64,000 nucleotides of DNA from Boletus sp. NGJ (taxonomy: Eukaryota > Basidiomycota > Agaricomycetes > Boletales > Boletaceae). Both the position numbers and the translations under genes were made by a program. Positions 1 through 9,267 of the stretch are shown in pieces (position 1 is the first letter of the stretch; each line of letters begins with the position of its first letter). Under the pieces are notes generated by a model, which was given only the letters and a program-made list of their open reading frames with translations, did not search any database and had not been told where the DNA came from. Location of the stretch: positions 1 to 64,000 of the forward strand of contig JAGTXK010000185.1 in assembly GCA_019096195.1 (NCBI GenBank), written 5' to 3'.

Positions 1-90
1 AAGTGTAGGTTCCCACGGGTGTTTGTGGTGCACTGCACGCACCACATCAGGGTTAGACATTGCAACAGTTTTGGAGGTCACTGTAGTTCC

Positions 91-330
91 ATAGATAACT
101 CATAGTGTTTATAGTATTGAAAGTATATTCATAGTATCCATAGTATATTCATAGTGTTCATAGTATCATAGTATCATAGTATTTCATAGCATTCATAGTG
201 TTTACAGTGTCATAGTATTGAAAGTGTATTCATAGTATCCATAGTATATTCATAGTGTTCATAGTATCATAGTGTCATAGTACCATAGTGTTCATAGTAC
301 ATTCATAGTAGTCATAGTCATAGTAGTAAT
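91..330. repeat. ATAGT-type satellite-like array (left arm)
   Basis: Dense, irregular repeats of catagt, with spacers such as ttcatagtg and tatcatagt, fill this stretch. No reading frame or gene signal is visible. The reverse complement of the same motif (actatga) forms another array at 7,261-7,281 and 8,881-9,010, so the two arrays are mirror images around the Helitron relic. Confidence 0.85.
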
Positions 331-339
331 TTTAAGCTA

Positions 340-376
340 ATTCCAATCCCAATCCCAATCCTATTCCTATTCCTAA
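340..376. repeat. Short CCAATCCC-type repeat, left arm
   Basis: Several copies of ccaatccc/cctattcc follow one another. They are the reverse complement of the ggaattggg/gggattggg array at 7,085-7,260 on the far side of the Helitron relic, which makes a second pair of mirrored blocks inside the ATAGT pair. Confidence 0.75.
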
Positions 377-600
377 GTCAAAAGTACAGTATACAAAAAG
401 TGTAGTCAAAGATGTAGTCAAATGTTGTACAAAAAGTGTAGGAAAGAGTGTAGTACAGTGTAGCAAAAATGCGCACCAAATGTAGCAAAAGTGTAGCAAA
501 CAAAGTGTAGTAAAAAAAAGCAAACAAAAGTGTAGCAGAGTGTAGTACAGTGTAGCAAACAAAGTGTACCAAAAGTGTAGACCTACACTCAAAGAAAAAT
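377..600. repeat. GTGTAG-rich tandem repeat
   Basis: About a dozen copies of agtgtagcaaa, agtgtagtca and similar units lie in direct order. Open frames on the minus strand here are by-products of the repeat (leucine, phenylalanine and tyrosine runs) and are not taken as genes. Confidence 0.75.
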
Positions 601-861
601 ATTCAAGTCCATTTTCCCACACTCAGTGTTCAAAAAGTGAACATTGTTTGCCAATATTTGTGCCACCATTCTTCTAATATATTAAGCTAGAGTTTGTGGG
701 CATGATTGTCCACTCTGTCATTGATATAGTATGTTTTCAAAAGTGGGCATGCTCTGCTCCCTTTGGTTGTAACTGTGAGGCACCATGTCTGGGCCCCCCT
801 TTTCTGCAGCTGTTTGATGTCATCATGGTTGATTTTGCCCCTTTTTCTCTCTGCTTGGTCA

Positions 862-1690
862 CACCTGCTTTTTTTGTCTTCCTAGATGGCAACCACCTGT
901 AACATCATTGGCATTATGGGTGTTTGTAATGGACATCCTTTTAATTACTCTCATAGGAAAATTTTCTGGAAGCACAATGGTTTTTTGCCTTTGTTGTCTG
1001 GCAATCTTCCTGTTGATTTCTTCACTTTCAGTGGTGATCCTACTCCCCTCAATGAAGGTGCTTATGATGGTGTTGCTTGGGTGGTGATGCACACCACTGC
1101 AGGTGCAAACATGGACAATTGTAATTCACAGTTGCAGTTGTTTGTGAATGATGTGTGCTTTTTTCATCTTTTGTTTTGTGGTTTCATATACTTCTCTCAT
1201 ACTGCTTTCTTAGGAGTTTTTATTGATGCCACCTCTGGAGAGTGCAAGTGATTTCAGAAACCACCTCCCATCCTCGGTACATTGGATAAAGTGTGTCACA
1301 CCAACATCAACAGTGAACATGGCTATGTGTTCAATGTTGACATCTCACAATATGGTGTAGCACCACAGTAGCTGATGCATCTCCACTGTTTTTATTCTTC
1401 TTCCAATAACTGGTTCAACAAAACACTCTTGCCTAATATAGGAAAGCATATCACTGCCTTCAGGTACTTTGTTGGTTTTCACTCCAACTGGTGTCTCATT
1501 CATGTCAAAGACATTTTGCTTAGTCCCTCTGATAGCTTTACATCTTTGACTACTGACTTGCCTCACTTTATTAAGTTGGGAAGTTACAACTAGGCTGGTA
1601 AGGGTGGCAAGAGGGCTAGACGTGATAATGATGTTGATAAGGGAGGTTCTGCATCTGCATCTCAATCCACTCACCTACCACAGTGACTAC
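862..1690 (+). pseudogene. Unrecognised 5' coding remnant inside the Helitron
   Basis: A 110-120 residue open stretch (from about 886) reads GDPTPLNEGAYDGVAW and is followed, after a gap, by a second stretch (1,375-1,593) with FRYFVGFHSNWCLIHVKDI. The two look like parts of one protein interrupted by an intron or by decay. I do not recognise the domain. The position upstream of the Rep region suggests an accessory gene or an N-terminal extension of the Helitron protein. It could equally be an unrelated older insertion. Confidence 0.35.
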
Positions 1691-2049
1691 AAAAGAATAG
1701 CAAGTGGTAATTAGGGGTTGTTCCTTTATGTGTTCAGATGTCTGCGAAAATTTTCTTTTTAATACTTTCCACTCTGTATATCATTCTCTTTTTTCCCTCT
1801 ATTTTTGAATTGTTATGCCTCTCTCTCCTGAAGCAGATTGAGTGCGTCAACAACATCATTATGATTCTCTCTGTGTTCAACAGATTCTATCACGCTTTCC
1901 TCTTGAGTCTTCAGCCCTTTTAAGCATGTCTCTAGTATTGTAGTGCATCACCTCATCACCACTCTCACCATGTCAATATGTGGTGGAATGCTTTGCAATC
2001 ACACCCTTCTGCACCCATCATACCTGCTTCATAGAATCGTCAATGTCCT

Positions 2050-4542
2050 TATTGTAATGCTTGCTTGCTTTCTATGAAAGCTGGTTCTTTTTGCTGTGGA
2101 AATAGTGTTCATGTACTGGCCCCTTTACATTCTTTGCCTCCATGTATGAAATCTCTGCTGGCTCACCCATTACATGCCCAGCATTTTATGCATCATGCTT
2201 GCATGATCAATAATCTTTTTACTTTTGCAGGTATTAAGGTCACTGGTGGCTTCAAACATTTCGCTACAGGTCTGGAGGCAGGCCTGCCCATAGTTGCAAT
2301 CACTGGCCAAACTTATCATCTCATCCATGATACTAAATACATGGAGCATTCAATCCATTGGTTTTTGTACGATGAGAATCCTCTGCACAATAAGGCTGAT
2401 GAATTCAAGATGCACTTGTATGTTGTTTAAGGCATTGCAGACAATCTCCATGATGTTAATCCTTATTTTGGTTCACTTGTTCAATTTCAGACCCTTCCAC
2501 ATTGCCACAGCTATTTGCTAGAATTGCAAGATTATTTATCAAATGCTGACTTTGTGGCTGTCATGCATGCTGCCAACTCCATCATCATAAATCCTTGCTC
2601 TGTTCTCATTCATCAGCATAATCATTGATGTCCCAAATTCATCAATATTCTTTTCCATCATTATGAGCCCCTTCACTATGTCCTGCTCTTTCCTCATGCT
2701 AATATTGGGTGGGGTGTCACTGCAATTGAGAATGTTCCTCAGTTGTCTCAAATCAAATGGTACCAGAGTTGGTTGCTTGCTAATGATGATGATCGTTTCA
2801 CTACTCTTGGTCAGCCATGCTGTGAGCACCTGATTGATATGTACTTATAAACAGAAGAACAGCGCCTTGTTTATATCACATGTGAACATCACCATCAAAT
2901 CAATGAAGTTAATGTGCAGGAGGAGGCTCCCATTGCAGACCAAGATGAACATGAACCAACATTGAAGCTATCTTTCTCTTTTGTTGGATCATGTGCCTGG
3001 ATGTCAGAGCAAACTGCAGATGCAATGGCACTTAGTTGCAAGTTCAGCCAGCCTACTCTTTTTTGCACAATTACATTTAACCCTGAGTGGCAAGAGGTTC
3101 AAAGTGTCCTGCTTCCTCATCAGACTGCATCTGATATACCAATCACCATTGTGCATGTATTCAAATCTTGATTGGAGAAAGTTTTGGCTGTGTTATGAAC
3201 TGCCTTTGGTGAAAAGTTGTACCTTATTTGAGTCATTGAATTTCAGAAAAGAGGATTTCCACATGCACACTTTGTCTTCAAAGTACGTGGTCTCTTTATG
3301 TTCCTCTTCCTTTTCACCTCTCTAATATGTTTCAGGTGCATTCTGAGCCTCCTTTTGAGGTTCTCAACACCATCATTAGTGTGGAGATGCCTCGGAATGA
3401 TGCTGCCTTACATGCTAAGGTGCAGAGATACATGATTCATTACAACAATCACCTTTCACATGCTCACAGTTGCTGTAATTGTAATGGTCATTGCATTTAT
3501 GGATTACCTTACTCCATTCATCGTGCTACTACCATCAATGAATATGGTTGCATCATATGGCATTGATGTGAGGAGGAAGACAAATGGGTGGTTCCTCATT
3601 GCCCAGCTCTGCTCTATTTTGCTGATTGTCACTTCCATTTTGAGGTGGCATTCACTGTGAAAGTGTTTATATACCTTTACAAATATCTCTTCAAAGGTCC
3701 TGACATCACTTTCTTTGCCATCTCAGATCAACCCAAGAGCCCATCACATCATGTTTCTACTAACAAGATTTCAGACTATCAAAAAGGTCATTACTTCTCT
3801 GCTCTGGAAAGTGCATGGCACATCCTTGGCTATGACATCACTCAAAAAGAGCCTGCTGTGGAGAGTCTCCCCATTCATCTACCAGGAGCCAACACACTCC
3901 AATTTTGCCAAAGAAATGGAGCTCATTCATCTACCTCTCTACTTGATCATTATTTCCTTTGCTCTCACACTTTGGCTCATCTTCAATACAAGGAATACTA
4001 TGAACAATATGTTCTTTATGCTTACCACCTAGGTGACCCTCTCACCAATCATGACTATTTGGAAAAAGTTGTACTAGGAGTTGTGCAGAGAAAGGCAAGT
4101 CGCAGAGTCATGAGAGAGAAGATTTCATGGGTCAATTGAATTTCATCCAACTGTGGTGAACCATTCTATGTTTGCGCCCTACTGCTTCATTGAGCTGCAA
4201 CTTCATTCCCTGATCTCCACACCATTGACAATATTTTTTACCCTTCATTCCAAGCTACAGCACACCAACTTGGGCTTTTTGCAGATAAAAATGAGGGCCA
4301 CTTTGTGATGCTGGAGGCCATTGAATCTCACCAGACACCTGTTCAACTTCATTTCCTTTTCTACCTCATTATTGTTGATGGCTATCCAGCTCTTCCTTTA
4401 TAGAATGAATTTTGTGATGTAATGAGTATCAACCATCAAGTTCATGTCAGGGATGAAGACCTTGCATATGAAAATACTCTTGAGAATATTACTCATTACC
4501 TTGCTCAAATTAGAAGAAAAATTACTGATTTTGGCCTTCCTG
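2050..4542 (+). pseudogene. Helitron Rep (HUH endonuclease) region, broken
   Basis: Around 2,130-2,400 the translation carries a Helitron_like_N pattern (LPPCMKSLLAHP, then GLPIVAITGQTYHLI and HSIHWFLYDE). Around 3,050-3,280 it has the Rep endonuclease core: FCTITFNPEWQEV matches the usual 'TFTCNPKWPEI', and VIEFQKRGFPHAHFVFK carries the HUH metal-binding histidines. At 3,670-3,710 KVFIYLYKYLFKGPD matches the tyrosine motif (YxxKY). Downstream, TFQATAHQLGLFADKN (about 4,240) is the linker before the helicase. Several in-frame stops and frame changes interrupt it, so no functional protein can be made. The region ends where the solo LTR has inserted. Confidence 0.75.
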
Positions 4543-5427
4543 TGTTATGCTGGGTAACAAGTGACATGTTCCCAAGTAATCGACCATCTGGTTGATTACT
4601 GGACTAGCTGGACTTGAGGGGAAAATACTTCCTGAGGCTCAAGTTCCTTGGTATGGGGACCGACAGCTAGCTTCTATGTAGAGCCTTCCTTGGGGTTGAA
4701 GCCTTCTCTACAACCAATGGTGGAGTCTTGGACTTTGATGATGGTGGCACAGTCCAGTGGAGGCACAGACCTATTGTATATGGTGGCCAGTGGTGGAGTC
4801 CTGGGCTTATACAGGCAGATCTCTGTCTGCATTGGTGTTGGTATTGGTTAGATATGCAACCAAACGGCGACAAGGCCACACAAGTGTGAAGTGATGAGAA
4901 GAATGATCATAAGCACTATGATGATCACTTCCAGAGCGGGTGCAGGCGTCTGAAGTGAGGTGGAACTGAGAGCTTGGTAGATTACACAGGAAGTTGTGTA
5001 GATCTAGGTTAGAATTACATGAGGGGGAATGCTCTCTATATATAGGCCTTCCCAATCTAGAGCAGGCTTCATATCATATATGGTAATAGTAAGTTGCAGA
5101 CTGAATATTACCATAAAGGATCAAGGCATCAGTCAAATGAAGAATTTGGAATACTGGGCTGTGTGTGAGAGAACACAGCTGAGGAGGCAATGTTTGTGAT
5201 CAGATCAGAGTTGAAATGCATATATCAATGAAATAGGAAAAGGCTGTGTCACAGCCAAGATGGGCATCGCCTAGAAGGGGAGTTCCAGATGGGGTGATGC
5301 TTGCATAGGCATTGTGGGGGAATCCCTGGAGAATCCCTAGTCATAAGAGTCGAAAAGGAGGTTGTTCCACAGTCCAGGAGGGGGTGAAGGAAGAGAAAAA
5401 GATGTACCCCTTTCCATAGCCATAACA
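4543..5427 (-). mobile_element. Solo LTR fossil (minus orientation) inside the Helitron
   Basis: An 885-bp block begins TGTTATGC and ends with the inverted form ATAACA. It is the diverged reverse complement of the block at 22,272-23,125, with which it shares a TATA-like ctctatatatagg/cctatatatag region and several long matching stretches. No internal retroelement genes accompany it, so it is a solo LTR of an LTR retrotransposon. It splits the Helitron between its Rep and helicase halves and is therefore younger than that element. Clear divergence from the other copy indicates some age. Confidence 0.7.
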
Positions 5428-6960
5428 CCCTACTCCTGCACACATCATAAGAGAACTCATGGACAAAATTGTGTTCTTATGCTATGCTCATCATCGTTTT
5501 GTGACAGAGAGTTTGAACATGCAACATTGCCTCAATGAGGAGCAACAGGGAATCTTCCAATGCATCCAAAATCAGTTGCATCACTGTCCACACAATATGT
5601 CTTTAATTGAAGGAAGGTCTGGCAGAGGTAAAACATTTCTAATAAAAACTCTTATAGCCTTTCTTTGTGTATAGCACCATATCATTCTCATCATTAGTAG
5701 CAGTGCACTGTCTGCCATTGCTTATAAATAAGATTGGACTACACATCGCTTATTTGGCATACCTATCATGGACAACAATACAAATCTGCAGTCTTCCATA
5801 CCTCCTCATTCTGCACATGCTAATTTCATCCATCATGCTGATGCCATCTTCCGGAAGGAACTCCTCATGGCCAATAAAGCAAGTTGGGAGTGTGTCCACT
5901 TTCTATGCTGTGAGCTACTCGGACACTTCAATCTTCCCTTTGGTGGCATTCCTTTTATTGGATGTGGCAATTTCTAGCAGATTGCTCCTATTATGAGAGG
6001 TGGTGGTGAAAGTGCTACTCTTGCTGCTTTAGTAAAATCCTCTTCACTGTGGTGAAACATGCATGTCTACACACTCTCCACTCTAATCTGCACCATCACC
6101 AACCCTGCATTCACATGCTTTATTGATAGTGTTAGTGAAGATTCCTCCTTCAAATGTGCTGATTTATCATTCCTTTCCTCCACCTCTGACCTTGACAACA
6201 CCATCAATTTTCTCTTTCCTCCTGATGTACTTGAAGACCCTATAGCATGTGTTGATTGTGCATTTCTCTCACCACAAAATGTTTTTGTCAACACCTTCAA
6301 TGACAAAGTTCTTGATGCACTACCTGGTGATTTTCATAAATATCCCATTGTCAGCTACATGCATAACAACACATTTATTTTCCTTCAATCAGATTATCTT
6401 TTTGGTTCTGATGGATTGAAGAAGGCTAACATGCTCCCTCACAATGCACCCAAACAAACCCCCGATTATCTCACAATGCTACACCATCCCGGTGTGCCAC
6501 CTCACCTGCTCACCCTAAAAGTAAATTCCATTTGTGCTATTCTACGTAACCTCTCCATCGAGAAAGGCTTAATTCACAATGCATGTGTTCAAATTATTTG
6601 AATTCACTGGCACTTCATTGAGGTTCAACTACTGAACAACAAAAGCACTCACTGCATTTCCCCATTACCTTCAACTTCTCCCCACTAAATTCCGACTGAA
6701 CTGTTTCACAGTGTCAATTTCCACTTCATTTAGCATATGCTACTACTTTCAATTGCTGCCAAGGTCTCACACTTGCTTGCACCATACTTGATCTGCATAT
6801 CGAACCTTTCGCTCATGGTCAACTGTACACTGTGCTCTCTTGCATCAGAAAAAGTGATGATACTTTACTCTTTTTGACTAATGACAATAATTTGACTGCA
6901 AATGTTATTTACCATTCCCTCTTACTATCTTGATCATTCTACTTGACATTGTCTATGTCC
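5428..6960 (+). pseudogene. Helitron Pif1-type helicase region, broken
   Basis: The translation LNEEQQGIFQCIQNQL leads into LIEGRSGRGKTF, a Walker A motif in the Helitron form (usually DGPGGTGKTF). Next come ALSAIAYK and a diverged 'FKIPI'-like segment, then LPFGGIPFIGCGNF, the motif equivalent to 'FGGxxxVxGGDFRQ'. The C-terminal part (6,480-6,600) reads LRNLSIEKGLIHNACVQI, the Helitron/Pif1 motif 'MRNLSVEKGLVKNARV'. Stops and frame changes separate these blocks. It is the downstream half of the same gene as the Rep region. Confidence 0.75.
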
Positions 6961-7084
6961 AAAGGCATTCCTTGTATATAAACAAGCCAGACTTCAAAAA
7001 CTTTCACACACACTCTTGTTTCTTAATTTTATCCTTCTCTACTCATTACATGAAGTCAACACTTCACTTTGTAAATCATTAGAA

Positions 7085-7260
7085 TTAGAATTGGAATTGG
7101 AATTGGAATTGGAATTGGGATTGGGATTGGGACTGGGATTAAGATTAGAATTAGGATTGGGATTGGGATTAGAATTAGAATTAATAGAATTAATATTTGA
7201 TTGAATTTGAAATTAGAATTGGCTTGAAATTGGATTAGGATTAGGATTAGGATTGCTAAG
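7085..7260. repeat. GGAATT/GGGATT array with G-quadruplex motif (right arm)
   Basis: Repeats of ggaatt, gggatt and agaatt run through this stretch. Between 7,117 and 7,137 four GGG runs are separated by three-base spacers (ATT, ATT, ACT), which fits the canonical G-quadruplex pattern on the plus strand. The array is the inverse partner of the CCAATCCC block at 340-376. Confidence 0.8.
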
Positions 7261-7281
7261 CCACTATGGAAGCACTATGTA

Positions 7282-8878
7282 CAGTGGCTCAAAAAAGTGT
7301 CCCAATGTTTGGCTATTTTGGAAAGACTTGACATTTGCAAGAGAACCAAAAGGCATTGGCCCTAACCCTTGCTGGGCCATTGATAGCCCTAATCCTTGCC
7401 CTGAAGATGAGCCCTTAGTCATGTGAGTCTGGTTGTCATGGCACTGAGATATAGCCATATTAAAAGGATATGTCATTGGGACACTTATTTGACCCTGATA
7501 TTATCAACCATCATTTAGTAAATAACATAAGGTTGTGATGGATGCTGTGCTTCAACCCTGTCTGATTATGTCACATACATAACTCCAAATGGATATAAAG
7601 AGCAGAGGTACCATGCAGCCAACCCTACATCATTATGAAATCCACTCCCTCCTCTGCTAGAGCCAATATTCTTTTTCTCTCTGAATCTGGCCTTTCTAGT
7701 AGGACAAATATCCTCTCCAAACTGGTCTGGGGAAGTCTACTGTGGCCAGGGTTATCAAGGAGATCCACCCAGGCAAGGAAAACATCAAATTAGGATGTCC
7801 TTCCAAACTTTCTCCTACTGATAAAAGGAGAATTGTCTCTAGTATCACCTCTGGCAAGGCTGAAAATGCTGTCCAGGCCACCCATCCCATCAATTCTGCT
7901 CTCTGTTCTCCTGTCTCTGCTCAAACTGTTAGGAATGTTCTCAAGTCTGCATCTCTCAAGGCTGTAGTCAAGAAAAAGAAGCCACTCTTGTCTGTGAAGC
8001 ATAGGCATACCATAGGCTAGCCTTTGCTCTGAAGCACCAACACTGGACTGTGGAGGACTGGACTAGGGTCATATGGTCAGATGAAACCAAGATCAACAGG
8101 ATTGGGTCAGATGGAAGGAAGTATGTGTGGAAATTGGCAGGACAGCCTTTGCAAGACAAGGAAGTCCAGGGAACAGTAAAGTTTGGAGGAGGTTCCTTGA
8201 TGGTTTGGGGATGCATGAGTTGGAATGGGAATGGAGTGGGGATTCTTGCAGAGGTTGAAGGGAGGATGAATGCTGAGCAGTATGTCTCCATTTTGGAGGA
8301 TAATCTGCTTCCTTCCATGGAAAATTCTGGAATTCCTGAAGAGAGCATTATCTTTCAACAAGATAATGACCCCAAGCACACCTCTAAAAGAGCCAAGGAG
8401 AGGCTGGAATCTCAAGGGATCAAGCTTCTTGACTGGCCAGCACAATCTCCAGACCTTAATCCCATTGAACATCTCTGGGAAATCCTCAAAAAGAAGCTCA
8501 ATAGCTATATAACACCACCAAAAGGAGTATGGGAGCTTTGGGAGAGAATTGAAGTGGAGTGGGGGAAGATAGAGGTTGAGAAGTGTCAAGGATTGATAGA
8601 GAGTATGCCTAGAAGACTAGGGGCAGTGATAAAAGCAAAGGGAGGACATACAAAGTACTAAATTGTAGGATAGAAATGTTGCTAAAAAAGTGTCACTTTA
8701 ATATGGTTACATCTCAGTACCATGACAACCACATTACATGATTAAGGGCTCATATTTAGGGTAAGAGTTATGGCTATTAGTGACACAGCAAGGGCTAGAG
8801 CTAATACCTTTTGGTTCTCTTACAAATGTCAAGTCTTTCCAAAATAGCCAAATATTGGGACACTTTTTTGAGCCACTG
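7282..8878 (+). mobile_element. Tc1-like DNA transposon, copy 1
   Basis: A 1,597-bp element has inverted ends beginning CAGTGGCTCAAAAAAGTG and extending with few mismatches for about 90 bp. It is flanked by TA on both sides (7,280-7,281 and 8,879-8,880), the Tc1/mariner target duplication. The insertion falls inside the actatg repeat array. A second, inverted copy lies at 24,252-25,822. The two are very alike, implying recent amplification compared with the Helitron. Confidence 0.95.
7635..8661 (+). pseudogene. Tc1-like DD34E transposase, frameshifted
   Basis: This cut-and-paste transposase excises and reinserts the element. It starts MKSTPSSARANILFL and contains the helix-turn-helix region followed by the DDE domain: RVIWSDETK (first D), FQQDNDPKHTS (second D) and SPDLNPIEHLWE (E), with exactly 34 residues between the last two catalytic positions, hence DD34E. 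Compared with copy 2 it has two separate +2-base changes, one near 7,700-7,720 (the end of the first helix-turn-helix) and one near 8,005-8,013 (just before the first catalytic D). The C-terminal half is open to the stop. It ends GGHTKY. Confidence 0.9.
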
Positions 8879-8880
8879 TA

Positions 8881-9060
8881 TACTATGGCATCACTATGAC
8901 CACTATGGAAGTACTATAAGAATACTATGAGACACTATGAGAATACTATGACAGACTATGGCCACACTATGAATAGACTATGAGACACTGTCATAGTACT
9001 ATCAAAATACTATCCAGTTGGACCCTTACTATGAGCACTATGTTACTGTCCAGCACTGTC
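8881..9060. repeat. ACTATGA array, right arm
   Basis: Repeats of actatgag, actatgac and gaatactatga continue the short tract seen at 7,261-7,281; the Tc1-like element splits the two. They are the reverse complement of the ATAGT array at 91-330. The stretch ends with three close copies of tccagcact/ccagcactg near 9,050. Confidence 0.8.
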
Positions 9061-9267
9061 CAGCACTGGACAGTTAGTCCTGTTTTTACTGATAACTGAG
9101 TGGATTAGGGCCTTATTGTAAGAAAAAGGCCAGGATCCATCTGGAGCCTGGGGACCCTAATGAAAATACAGAAAAGAATATGAAAGAGGCGAAATATGTC
9201 CACTTTTGATTAGCAAAAAAAAGACAAAATTGTCTAACCAATGGGTGAGGTTATCCACCCCAGTGTG

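Larger units (their letters stand above)
339..7262 (+). mobile_element. Decayed Helitron (Rep/helicase rolling-circle transposon)
   Basis: The plus strand holds, in the right order, the parts of one Helitron Rep-helicase: an N-terminal Helitron_like_N region (about 2.1-2.5 kb), the HUH endonuclease region (about 2.9-3.7 kb), the linker (3.7-4.5 kb), and a Pif1-type helicase (5.5-6.6 kb). The frame is broken many times by stops and shifts, so the copy is old. CpG is nearly absent. A solo LTR (4,543-5,427) sits between the endonuclease and helicase halves, and a Tc1-like element landed just beyond the right-hand array. Outer limits are uncertain: I used the paired CCAATCCC/GGGATTGG blocks. No canonical 5' TC and 3' CTRR ends were settled. 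Confidence 0.75.

Noticed and set aside
332-622. 96-codon minus-strand frame rich in Leu, Phe and Tyr
   Set aside because: It is a translation of the GTGTAG and CCAATCCC repeats; no start context, splice sites or domain.
7085-7260. Telomere-like repeat
   Set aside because: The unit is GGAATT/GGGATT with changing length, not TTAGGG, and lies inside a transposon block.
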